From positions 248,001-312,000 of the forward strand of contig NZ_RKST01000001.1 in the NCBI RefSeq assembly GCF_003934165.1: DNA of 64,000 bases, in the 5' to 3' direction. Below the pieces are notes generated by a model, which did no database searches, was not told the origin of the DNA, and saw only the letters and a program-made list of their open reading frames with translations. This document shows positions 45,748 through 53,715 of the stretch, in pieces. Position 1 is the stretch's first letter. Every line of letters begins with the position of its first letter. Source of the DNA: Borborobacter arsenicus. GTDB lineage: Bacteria > Pseudomonadota > Alphaproteobacteria > Rhizobiales > Rhizobiaceae. The translations under genes were made by a program, and so were the position numbers.

Positions 45748-46908
45748 TCAATGCAGCCGATCGAAGCCACTGACCATACGCTTGGCCAATACCGCCATCA
45801 TCGGCAGCGGATATTGTTCGCCAAGCGTGATACGGCATGTCCTGCCCAGCAGGTCGAGCGTCTTTGCGCATGAGCCTTCCGAATAGTCGATTTTGCGCGG
45901 AGCCCAGGAATAGGGGTTCATGTGCGGATGCACGCCACGCTGCTCGAGCACCGGCTGCCAATTGGTATAGACGTGCCGGCTGGAATCGAGGATGCGGTAG
46001 ACGCCGCGCCGGTTCTGCTTGGCAAAGGCGATTGCCTCGTCAGCCGTGTCGAAGATGACATGCAGGCCGATGGCGTTCTCGACATCATTATGCGGCCCGA
46101 CCCTGAATTTCTTCGAGGTGGAAAGGATGCTGGACATCTTGCGATAGCGCTTGCGCATGCGCTCGATCATCGGGTCGAGCTTGGCAAGCTGGACGTTGAG
46201 CATAGCGCCCTGCAACTGGCTGGCCTTGAGATTGACGCCGGGAAAATGCGGCTCGTTGTAGTTATCCAGATGACCGCGGAAGACGGCGCCGACATCGTGA
46301 TACATACGTGCGCGGGCAAAATAGCGGTCGTCATTGGTCACAATGGCACCGCCCTCGCCAATATTGATGTTCTTGAACTGGTTGAAACTGAAGGCGCCGG
46401 CATTGCCGATGGCACCGACGCGCCGGCCCTTGTAAGTGGCGCCCACTGCCTGGCAGGCATCCTCGATCACGATGAGGTCATGCTCTTCAGCGATGCGCGT
46501 AATGGCATCCATGTCGCAGACCATATTGGCCATATGGACCGGGATGATCGCCTTGGTGTGCGGCGACAGCTTGCGCACGATATCGGCCGGGTCCATCGTC
46601 AGGGTCTCATCGACATCGACGAGCACCGGAACAGCGCCAACAGCCAGCGGCGCGGCAGCGGTCGCAATCCAGGTATAAGCAGGAACCAGCACCTCGTCGC
46701 CGGGGCCGACGCCAGCAGCAACCAGCGAACAGATCAGCGCGCCGGTGCCATTGCCTACGGCAAGCGTATGCTTCACGCCGAACTTGGCTGCGAAATCATG
46801 TTCGAACTTCACCAGCGGCCCGGGTTTCTGGCCGCCATAGCGTGCCAGCTGACCGCTGGCGATGACCCGGCCAAGCGCCATCCACTCCGCAAAACCCACC
46901 CTTGCCAT
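45748..46908 (-). CDS. DegT/DnrJ/EryC1/StrS aminotransferase
   Basis: A 386-residue PLP enzyme of the sugar-aminotransferase family. VGNGTGALICSLVAAGVGPGDEVLVPAYTW is the phosphate-binding and N-terminal active-site block, VIEDACQAVGATYKGRRVG the Asp that contacts the PLP nitrogen, and FSFNQFKNINIGEGGAIV contains the Schiff-base Lys179. These enzymes aminate nucleotide-bound keto-sugars or cyclitol ketones. No matching dehydratase or epimerase is in the window, so the ketone is made elsewhere or is not a nucleotide sugar. It heads a degT-sfp unit divergent from the GMC oxidoreductase gene at 47133. Confidence 0.92.
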   Translation of the reverse strand: MARVGFAEWMALGRVIASGQLARYGGQKPGPLVKFEHDFAAKFGVKHTLAVGNGTGALICSLVAAGVGPGDEVLVPAYTWIATAAAPLAVGAVPVLVDVDETLTMDPADIVRKLSPHTKAIIPVHMANMVCDMDAITRIAEEHDLIVIEDACQAVGATYKGRRVGAIGNAGAFSFNQFKNINIGEGGAIVTNDDRYFARARMYHDVGAVFRGHLDNYNEPHFPGVNLKASQLQGAMLNVQLAKLDPMIERMRKRYRKMSSILSTSKKFRVGPHNDVENAIGLHVIFDTADEAIAFAKQNRRGVYRILDSSRHVYTNWQPVLEQRGVHPHMNPYSWAPRKIDYSEGSCAKTLDLLGRTCRITLGEQYPLPMMAVLAKRMVSGFDRLH

Positions 46909-47074
46909 CTATGCGCTCCAGCTTGCCCGCTCCGGACGAACCCCGCTCCTCACGAGCTGGGAAGTCGAGGGAAATTTCTTCTGCAAATGACTGATAAATA
47001 GATGAAATATAAGCCAAACTATCCACCCCAACTTAGGGGGAGGAACATTGGTGCATTTGGGTAGGCCAAAACTA

Positions 47075-47090
47075 CCTAATCTGGGTTAGG
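47075..47090. promoter_or_regulatory. 16-bp palindromic operator candidate (CCTAA-N6-TTAGG)
   Basis: CCTAATCTGGGTTAGG, with 5-bp inverted arms. Its centre lies about 50 bases upstream of the GMC oxidoreductase start and just upstream of a TTGACA -35 element, a normal activator position. The same spacing and arms appear at 25500-25515 upstream of the luxR copy 2 gene. Confidence 0.5.
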
Positions 47091-47098
47091 CTTGACCT

Positions 47099-47127
47099 TT
47101 GACACCGGTTTACGGTTGTTCATAGTA
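47099..47127 (+). promoter_or_regulatory. Sigma70-type promoter candidate for the first GMC oxidoreductase
   Basis: TTGACA at 47099-47104, 17 bases, then ATAGTA at 47122-47127. A transcript would begin at or very near the ATG at 47133, which has no ribosome site, so the message may be leaderless. Confidence 0.45.
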
Positions 47128-47132
47128 GAATA

Positions 47133-48794
47133 ATGAAAATTCGAGATATTCGAACGCTGCCGGCCGGCACTGTTGTCGATACTGATCTTGCTCTGATCGG
47201 TTCGGGTCCTTCGGGCATGACCATCGCGCGTGAATTCGCCGGGTCACACACGGATGTCCTCATCCTGGAAAGCGGCGGTATCGAACTTGATCCGGCAATC
47301 CAGAAATTGAACGCCGTGGAAAACATCGGCGAGCCAGGGCTGCGCAAGAATTCGCCCCCGCCCCATCGTGGCTATACGGGCGAATATGAATGGCTGAACG
47401 ACATACAGGCCTTCGAATTGCGCAACCGTATCCTCGGCGGCAGCAGCCATACCTGGGTGGGGAAATGTGCCGCTTTCGATGAGATGGACTATGCCTGCCG
47501 GCCCTGGATCCCTCAGTCGGGCTGGCCGATATCGGGCAAGGAGCTTGCGCCCTATGTGGACCGCGCGGGGAACATCCTCAATCTCGGACCGAATATCTAT
47601 GATGAGCGGTTGCGCAAATTCCTTCATTCTCCGCCCGAGGATTCAAAATTCGATCCCGCTCTGCTGCGGCCGTTTTTCTGGCAATTCAGCTATTCGCGCG
47701 GCTCGGCCAAGCAGCCTATGCGCTTTGCCGCCGAATACGGTCATCTCGACGCGCCCAATGTCCAGATCCTGACCTACGCCACCGTAACCGAAATCCGCAC
47801 CGACGATATGGCCGGGCACATCATATCGCTGGAAGCCCGGTCCGCCGACGGTTCCAGGGTGATCGTTCGGCCCAGGCTCCTCGTCCTTTGCGCCGGCGGT
47901 ATCGAAAATGCGCGTCTCCTGCTGGCATCGGACCGGCAGAACCCGCAAGGTATCGGCAACGGCCACGATGTCGTCGGGCGTTACCTTGCCGACCATCCCC
48001 GCACCGTCCTTGGCTATTTCCCTGAAGACCCCGCTGGCATGATTCAGGAGCGGTTCGGCTTTTACGGGCTCGTCGGCTCCGAAAAGCTTCACTACTACCT
48101 TCATGGCTTGGCTCTGAGCCCGCGCCTGCAGGAGGAAGAAGGCCTTTTGAACTGCGCTGCCTTCGTTGCGAAAACCCATGCGCAGGACGATCCCTGGTCA
48201 GCGCTGCGGCGGCTCGCCCACCGCTCCAGCAAATCCGCGCTTAACGATATAATGGCGATCGCCTCATCGCCGGGCATGCTCACGCGCGGCGCCTATAGCC
48301 GCCTCGTCAAGAAGCGGGGCGTGCTGCATAAATTCGACCAGATGCGGATCGAATGCATGAGCGAACAGCGCCCCGATCCAGACAGCCGGGTTTCGCTCTC
48401 AGCGAAGCGGGACAAGCTGGGCGTCCGACAGGCGCGGGTAGATTGGCGTATCTCGGCACAGGAAATCGCGAGCGCGGCCCGCCTGGCGCGGACAATCTCT
48501 TCGGAATTTGCCCGCATCGGGCTCCCCCGGCCCAATCTGGCCGATTGGATCGCAGCTGACGCCCCGGAAAATGCCAATTTCAGCGACATGGCCCACCCCG
48601 CCGGCACAACCCGCATGGGTCGCTCGCCCGAAACAAGCGTGGTTGACGAGAATGCCAAGGTCCACGGGGTGGAAGGGCTGTATATTGCCGGCAGCTCGGT
48701 GTTTCCGACTCCAGGACATGCCAATCCGACGCTGATGGTGGTGGCGCTCGCGGTCCGGCTGGCCGATCACCTGAAGTCCCGGCTTGGGCAATGA
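47133..48794 (+). CDS. GMC-family oxidoreductase (first copy)
   Basis: A 553-residue flavoprotein. The FAD-binding unit is LALIGSGPSGMTIAREFAGSHTDVLILESGG, followed by LGGSSHTWVGKC, RPRLLVLCAGGIENARLLLAS, and the C-terminal AHPAGTTRMG...SVVDENAKVHGVEGLYIAGSSVFPTPGHANPTLMVVALAVRLADHL, where the His and Asn act as catalytic base pair in GMC enzymes. It oxidises an alcohol, often on a sugar. The start at 47133 has no ribosome site and directly follows a promoter candidate. A related GMC gene lies at 60367, so the locus has two. Substrate unknown. Confidence 0.87.
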   Translation: MKIRDIRTLPAGTVVDTDLALIGSGPSGMTIAREFAGSHTDVLILESGGIELDPAIQKLNAVENIGEPGLRKNSPPPHRGYTGEYEWLNDIQAFELRNRILGGSSHTWVGKCAAFDEMDYACRPWIPQSGWPISGKELAPYVDRAGNILNLGPNIYDERLRKFLHSPPEDSKFDPALLRPFFWQFSYSRGSAKQPMRFAAEYGHLDAPNVQILTYATVTEIRTDDMAGHIISLEARSADGSRVIVRPRLLVLCAGGIENARLLLASDRQNPQGIGNGHDVVGRYLADHPRTVLGYFPEDPAGMIQERFGFYGLVGSEKLHYYLHGLALSPRLQEEEGLLNCAAFVAKTHAQDDPWSALRRLAHRSSKSALNDIMAIASSPGMLTRGAYSRLVKKRGVLHKFDQMRIECMSEQRPDPDSRVSLSAKRDKLGVRQARVDWRISAQEIASAARLARTISSEFARIGLPRPNLADWIAADAPENANFSDMAHPAGTTRMGRSPETSVVDENAKVHGVEGLYIAGSSVFPTPGHANPTLMVVALAVRLADHLKSRLGQ

Positions 48795-48801
48795 GGCTGA
48801 T

Positions 48802-49653
48802 TCAATCCAGCCTGAGATAAAGCCCCATGCTCTGGCTGGCGCCAAGCTCCGGGTGGGTGTCGATCACATGTGAAAGCGACGGAATGGACCAGCTATCGAC
48901 GACGCGGTAGCCGAGGCCGGCCAATTCCGCCATGAAATCCTGCCGGTTGCGGATCTGATACGGCACCATGGCTTTGCCGATTCGCTCCAGTGTCACCACT
49001 GTCTTGCCCTCCCGTACGGCAAGCTTGTTGATGATGAGATGACGGGGAAGCGATGGCAGGCGCCGCAACAGATCGCTCAGAGGCACATCCAGATATTGCA
49101 GTAGGCCCGAGGCAAGGAATAGATCGGCGCCTTCGACGGTCTTGAGGTCATCGGTGAAGGTGAGGCCGTTCAGCCCGTCCCTGGCTGCCTGCACGCGCCC
49201 GGCACGCACGATCGCCGGCAGATCGTAGACGATCCAGTTCACCCCGCCGTCGAGAGGCAGAAGCGGGCGGAAGGCCCGAAACTTGGTGCCCATATGGCCA
49301 CCTGCATCGACAAGGCAGCCTATCTGCGGCAGCAGCCGCTCCAGCCAGAACAGAACCGGATAGTCCCAGACCATCACCTGGCACATCTTTTCGAAAGAGA
49401 CCTCGGCAATCTCGTCGTGATCATATCCGGCGAGCCGGCCGGCGGCCGGTGACGACAGCGCCTGGGCGTGAGATGCATAAGCCCCGGAGAACCGCCGCGG
49501 CAAGGGCGACAGCAACTTCAACCGCCCCACGACCATGCGTGCAGGCATGAGGGCCGAGCGTGCTCCGTGCACAAGGCTTTTCACGCTTGCCATCACCTGA
49601 GGGCGGATGCCAGCGCGTGATTTGAGCACGTTCGCAGCGCTGTTGTCGCTCAT
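48802..49653 (-). CDS. Putative methyltransferase, TIGR04325 type
   Basis: A 283-residue protein. RFSGAYASHAQAL near residues 55-70 is the family signature (FxGxYxxxxxA), followed by a Rossmann-like core with LVDAGGHMGTKFRAFRPLL (SAM-binding loop) and WIVYDLPAIVRAGR, then ADLFLASGLLQYLDVPLSDLL. These proteins are found in O-antigen and exopolysaccharide loci and are thought to methylate a sugar, though activity is not well studied. It begins 3 bases after the flippase gene, so both are one unit. Confidence 0.8.
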   Translation of the reverse strand: MSDNSAANVLKSRAGIRPQVMASVKSLVHGARSALMPARMVVGRLKLLSPLPRRFSGAYASHAQALSSPAAGRLAGYDHDEIAEVSFEKMCQVMVWDYPVLFWLERLLPQIGCLVDAGGHMGTKFRAFRPLLPLDGGVNWIVYDLPAIVRAGRVQAARDGLNGLTFTDDLKTVEGADLFLASGLLQYLDVPLSDLLRRLPSLPRHLIINKLAVREGKTVVTLERIGKAMVPYQIRNRQDFMAELAGLGYRVVDSWSIPSLSHVIDTHPELGASQSMGLYLRLD

Positions 49654-49656
49654 CGC

Positions 49657-51165
49657 CTATCCTTTTCTCAGCAGCCAGAAGGAACGGAACGAAGCGGGCT
49701 TGAGCACGATCATCGCGCCGCAATAGATCACCACGCCGACGAGGATCTGCAGGGCCATCGTCGATGCCGGCTTGAATTCACGCGTCAAGGCAAAGGCGGT
49801 CAGACCGTAGACTGCAGCCACCATGGCGGCGATGGCAACGACGATGAAGGCGCTGTGGCGCAGGATCTGCGGCCAGTTCAACCGGCCGTAGCGGGTTTGA
49901 AGCCATATCGTGGTAGCCAGCGCGACCACCGCTGCGAGGCTTTGGCCAAGCGCGACCGCCAGCAGACCGAATGGCGACAGGACGACGATCAGCAGCACGG
50001 AGACCGCGCCGTTCAAAAGCGATATCGGCGGGATGTGCCGCACATTGCCGGTGACCGACAGCAGCGGCTCGGTGACATAGCTGGGGATGAGCAGCAATTG
50101 CTTGATCGAAAGGATGCAGATGACGATCACGGCCGGCTGCCATTCCGGTCCCAGCGCAAAATAGACCAGACCGTCGGCAACCAGCGGAAGGCCCAGATAA
50201 ACCGGCGCGGCTATGGCCAGAAGAAGCGTCAGTATAGTGTTGCCCGCCTGGGTGAGCTGGGTCCCCTTGCCATCGGTCGTTTCGCGTTCAATGGCCCGGC
50301 GGAAGACGATCCAGCCGATCATGCGGGCGGGATCGCCCAGCAGCTCGGAAAAGGCAGCGACGATCCGTTCGGCGGCGCGGAAATAGCCCGCTTCCGCCAT
50401 GCCAAGAAAGCTGCCGACGGCAAGCGTCGCCGCATAGGATCTGAAGAAGGTGACCATTCGGCTGGCAAGTATGTGGCGTGAGAATTCGAACAACTCGAAG
50501 GTGAAGGGCCGCCGGAGGTTGAAGGACGGCAGCCAGCGCAGCGCGATGGTGCAGCCGGCCAGGTTGATAAGTTGCGTCGTGAGCCGCGAGGCGACCAGCG
50601 AGAATATGCCATAGCCAAGCAGCAGGCCGCCTATCGCGACGCCTAGCCCGACGATCTCCCCCGTCATCCTGATGATCGCCTGGTCGCGCAGCCGGTTCCT
50701 GAAGACGAGAATCCCATCATAGGTGGTGACCAGCGCCGCCGGCAGAATCCATGCACTGAACATGGCAAGAAGGGTGGCCTCCATGCTCGCCTGAAAATAC
50801 CAGTGCATGATGGCGGCCACGGCGAGAGCGATGAACGTGAAGGCAAGTCCTGTAACGAGCGAGGCCGATGCGACCTGATTGACCGTCTCCGGCCGGTCAT
50901 CCGTCTTCATGACGAATTCGGCCCAACCGGCCTCCGCAAGCACGACAAGCAGGATGGCCACCGCAGACCCGAAGGCGAAATAGCCGAACTCGGTGGGAGA
51001 CAAGATGCTCGCCGCCGCCAGGAACGCTGCGAGCTGGGAAGTCTGCGATACCACCTTCGAGGCGGCATTCCACAATCCGCTTCCGGCCAAGGCCGAAATA
51101 CGCTCCCTGGACCCTTCTTTTACCGGCCGGGTTTCGTAAGCCTCGCCATCCAGCATGTCCGCCAT
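49657..51165 (-). CDS. Polysaccharide flippase (Wzx-like, MOP superfamily)
   Basis: A 502-residue membrane protein with about twelve to fourteen hydrophobic helices. The N-terminal part (SGLWNAASKVVSQTSQLAAFLAAASILSPTEFGYFAFGSAVAILLVVLAEAG) and the central AAERIVAAFSELLGDPARMIGWIVFRRAI match the PST/Wzx family. It should move the lipid-linked repeat unit across the inner membrane for polymerisation by the Wzy-like protein. It is followed after 3 bases by the TIGR04325 gene. Upstream is a divergent small gene with an inverted repeat in the shared region. Confidence 0.87.
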   Translation of the reverse strand: MADMLDGEAYETRPVKEGSRERISALAGSGLWNAASKVVSQTSQLAAFLAAASILSPTEFGYFAFGSAVAILLVVLAEAGWAEFVMKTDDRPETVNQVASASLVTGLAFTFIALAVAAIMHWYFQASMEATLLAMFSAWILPAALVTTYDGILVFRNRLRDQAIIRMTGEIVGLGVAIGGLLLGYGIFSLVASRLTTQLINLAGCTIALRWLPSFNLRRPFTFELFEFSRHILASRMVTFFRSYAATLAVGSFLGMAEAGYFRAAERIVAAFSELLGDPARMIGWIVFRRAIERETTDGKGTQLTQAGNTILTLLLAIAAPVYLGLPLVADGLVYFALGPEWQPAVIVICILSIKQLLLIPSYVTEPLLSVTGNVRHIPPISLLNGAVSVLLIVVLSPFGLLAVALGQSLAAVVALATTIWLQTRYGRLNWPQILRHSAFIVVAIAAMVAAVYGLTAFALTREFKPASTMALQILVGVVIYCGAMIVLKPASFRSFWLLRKG

Positions 51166-51250
51166 TCTCTGTCCCGCTGCTGCCCGAACCGGGCTGGAAC
51201 CGATGCCGGCCTATTGGCTCGGCAATCCGTCCCGGATGTTGCTGTTCATG

Positions 51251-51290
51251 AATTCCAGCCAGGAGTTAGGATCAGGACCTTCCTGGAATT
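51251..51290. repeat. Inverted repeat in the divergent flippase/small-protein promoter region
   Basis: AATTCCAG at 51251-51258 and its complement CTGGAATT at 51283-51290, with GTTAGGATCAG between them. The GTTAGGAT-AG core also occurs at 58751-58761 upstream of a glycosyltransferase gene, so this may be a regulator site. Confidence 0.35.
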
Positions 51291-51364
51291 GCGCTATGGT
51301 TCTTTTCCCGGAGCGGTTGGAACCACGAGAGATCGCATGTATTTTGGTTTCAACAGGTGGTGAA

Positions 51365-51544
51365 ATGCTGGATTTGATTCGCTCGCGCAGACCCTCCGCC
51401 CCAACGAAAAAAGGTGATCCTGGTCGCATGAAGGCGCCGACGCCACCCGGCAGCATGATGTCGAAACTTATGGGCCGCTGGCTGGTCATCGTCTTTTGCC
51501 TGATCGTCTGGCTGGGCATCGTGATGGCGGTTGTAATGGCGTGA
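51365..51544 (+). CDS. Small single-span membrane protein, unknown
   Basis: A 59-residue frame from ATG 51365, with AGGTGGTGA directly upstream as ribosome site. A basic N-terminal part (MLDLIRSRRPSAPTKKGDPGR) is followed by one C-terminal hydrophobic helix (WLVIVFCLIVWLGIVMAVVMA). This is a tail-anchored layout with the charged part in the cytoplasm. It converges on the ExoY-like gene with 9 bases between them and is divergent from the flippase gene. Its position suggests an accessory to the initiating transferase or to export; I recognise no family. Confidence 0.55.
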   Translation: MLDLIRSRRPSAPTKKGDPGRMKAPTPPGSMMSKLMGRWLVIVFCLIVWLGIVMAVVMA

Positions 51545-51553
51545 GGCGTCGCT

Positions 51554-52231
51554 TCACCCGACATTCCTCGCAAACAGGACGATCGCGACCGTCTGCAACA
51601 TGATCTTGAGATCGAGATTGATCGAGCGGGCGCGAAAGTAATCGACATCAAAGGCCACCCGCGCCGAATAGGACGTGTCGCTGCGGCGACTGACCTGCCA
51701 CAGGCCGGTGACGCCCGGAGTCATCGACAGGTAGAAAACGAAGTTCTCGCCGTAATGCGGCACCTCGTCGGTGATGATCGGACGTGGCCCGACAATGCTC
51801 ATCTCGCCACGCAACACGTTGAGAAACTGGGGAATCTCGTCAAGGCTTGTGTTGCGCAGGAATTGTCCAACGCGGTGAACCCTTGGGTCCTGCTTCAATT
51901 TCTGGTTTTCGGCCCATTCCTGTCGAACGGCTTCATCGCGCTTGAGCAAGTCGGCTAGCACCGCGTCGGCATCGCGACGCATGGTGCGGAACTTCAGGCA
52001 CCCGAACTCACGGCCATCGCGGCCAATACGCCTGTGCCTGTAAAAGATCGGGCGGCCGTCCTGGATCAGCAAGGCCAAGGCAATTACCGCAATCGCCGGA
52101 AGCAGGAAGACCAGAGCTGCGAACGAAAATAAAACGTCCATGAGCCGTTTAGCGGTCGCGTAGCCGGTCCGGCCTTTCTGCCGGGTCGAGCGGAGGTCTG
52201 ATCCATCAACACGATCTGGAATGGCAAGCAT
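51554..52231 (-). CDS. Initiating sugar transferase (ExoY-like, bacterial sugar transferase family)
   Basis: A 225-residue protein from ATG 52231 (AGGGG upstream). One hydrophobic re-entrant helix near the N-terminus ([26 protein letters not shown]) is followed by the PF02397 core: [54 protein letters not shown] with the catalytic Asp-Glu, and [15 protein letters not shown]. It transfers a hexose-1-phosphate from a UDP-sugar to undecaprenyl phosphate, the first step of repeat-unit assembly. It is transcribed alone. The AT-rich upstream stretch 52259-52398 should hold its promoter. Confidence 0.9.
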   Translation of the reverse strand: MLAIPDRVDGSDLRSTRQKGRTGYATAKRLMDVLFSFAALVFLLPAIAVIALALLIQDGRPIFYRHRRIGRDGREFGCLKFRTMRRDADAVLADLLKRDEAVRQEWAENQKLKQDPRVHRVGQFLRNTSLDEIPQFLNVLRGEMSIVGPRPIITDEVPHYGENFVFYLSMTPGVTGLWQVSRRSDTSYSARVAFDVDYFRARSINLDLKIMLQTVAIVLFARNVG

Positions 52232-52398
52232 CAAGCACCCCTGTCCAAAAAGACTCAACCCTTATCACAGATAACAAAGCGCTCTCGATGGGTAAACTTA
52301 TCGTTCTGTCTATTCATTATGTCGCTAAAGCGGATAACTTATATTATTTGATTTCATAGTAATAACGAGGAATTAACTGTAATATTCATATAGGGTAT

Positions 52399-53712
52399 TC
52401 ATGTACTTCCAGATGAACTAGCACATTGCCCAAAAGGGTTAGGGCCTACCCTCGCCCTTTCAACTTCATTCGCCGGCGAAAGCTCACCCTTGCTGTCCAG
52501 TATCCGGCTATAGAGCGACAGCAGCGAATCGCCCCAACGCTGCGGGCTGTTTCCCAGCCGGGCAGCCTCCCGAAAGCCGTTTGCGCTCATCTCGCGCACC
52601 AGATCGTCGCTTGCGGCCAGCCTCGACATCGCTGCGGCGAGCGACCCGATATCGCCAGCCCGGAATGTGAGCCCGCAATGGGCGCCGATCATGTCGCTGG
52701 CAATCAGCGCTTCGGCTGGCAGGATGACCGGAATTCCGCTGCCAACAGCCTCGACCGCCGCCAGGCTGAAGGGTTCGGGCACGCGCGAGGAGACGACGAC
52801 TGCACGAGCGCCGGTAACGAGGCGAGCCAGTTCGGCCTTGGATTTCCAGCCGTGAATGACAACGGACTGATATTTACGTTCAAGCAGTTCGCGGCCATCG
52901 CCGTCGCCAATTACCTGCAGGCCGACACCGGCGCGCCTTGCCGCCTCGGCGGCGTCTTCAAAGCCTTTTTCCGGTTCTAGCCGTCCGATGAAGAAGAAAT
53001 CGCTGGCCAGCCAGGGGCTTGCCTGGCTCGCAAGCAATGGCTCGAACGGGTTCCGGATTGCCGTGATGTCGTTGCAAGCGACCCCCGCCCGCTCGAAATA
53101 GCGGATCATGGCCTCGTGGACGACGACGATATTGGCAGCCTTGTTGCGCAAGTCGAACAGGTTCTGGCGCAATGCGTGCCGCGCCGAACGCCACAGCTTT
53201 TGCGAATAGCCGCGCTTGTCGCATTGTGTAGCCAGGCACCTTGCCGACATCGGCACCAGCTCGCAGACATGGCGATCCGGATAATGGGCAAAGCCGCCAT
53301 TGGGGCAGGCAAGGAAATAATCATGCGCATGCAGCACCACGCGCTGCCTGACACCTGCCAGCGCACGGAAGATCGACGGCGACAGGATCTTCGACCAGCC
53401 ATGGACATGGTACAAGGTCGCATCGGTGTCGCGGCTGTCAATGAAGTCGGCGAGCAAGCGGAACGCCGCGCGATTGTACAGACCGTTGGAAAACGCAGAG
53501 ACGCGGCTTTGCTGGAGAAGTGTCGCCCCACCGGCGCCCAGCACTTCGAAGCGATGCTGGCCCGAAACGGGCGTATCGCCGGCTATGAAGGTCACCGGCA
53601 CACCCCGCTCCTCGATCAGCCTCGCGGAAAGCTGCGAAAGATGGGAAGCGCCGCCCACCGGCGCGGATCGATCATTGATGACCACGACACGATCGGGGCG
53701 CCGCGCGGTCAT
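52399..53712 (-). CDS. Glycosyltransferase family 4
   Basis: A 437-residue GT-B fold protein. The N-terminal domain has NDRSAPVGGASHLSQLSARLIEERG; the C-terminal nucleotide-sugar domain has FFFIGRLEPEKGFEDAAEAARRAG and PEPFSLAAVEAVGSGIPVILPAEAL, the E-x7-E region of retaining GT4 enzymes. A Cys-rich insert (CLATQCDKRGYSQKLW) is present in the middle. It should add one sugar of the repeat unit at the cytoplasmic face. It is the last gene of the exoF-like/exoP-like/GT2/GT4 unit, 3 bases after the GT2 gene. Confidence 0.88.
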   Translation of the reverse strand: MTARRPDRVVVINDRSAPVGGASHLSQLSARLIEERGVPVTFIAGDTPVSGQHRFEVLGAGGATLLQQSRVSAFSNGLYNRAAFRLLADFIDSRDTDATLYHVHGWSKILSPSIFRALAGVRQRVVLHAHDYFLACPNGGFAHYPDRHVCELVPMSARCLATQCDKRGYSQKLWRSARHALRQNLFDLRNKAANIVVVHEAMIRYFERAGVACNDITAIRNPFEPLLASQASPWLASDFFFIGRLEPEKGFEDAAEAARRAGVGLQVIGDGDGRELLERKYQSVVIHGWKSKAELARLVTGARAVVVSSRVPEPFSLAAVEAVGSGIPVILPAEALIASDMIGAHCGLTFRAGDIGSLAAAMSRLAASDDLVREMSANGFREAARLGNSPQRWGDSLLSLYSRILDSKGELSPANEVERARVGPNPFGQCASSSGST

Positions 53713-53715
53713 GTG

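Noticed and set aside
48794-48813. Short hairpin AGGCTG/CAGCCT after the first GMC gene
   Set aside because: Only six base pairs and no T run, and it overlaps the end of the convergent gene; too weak to call a terminator.
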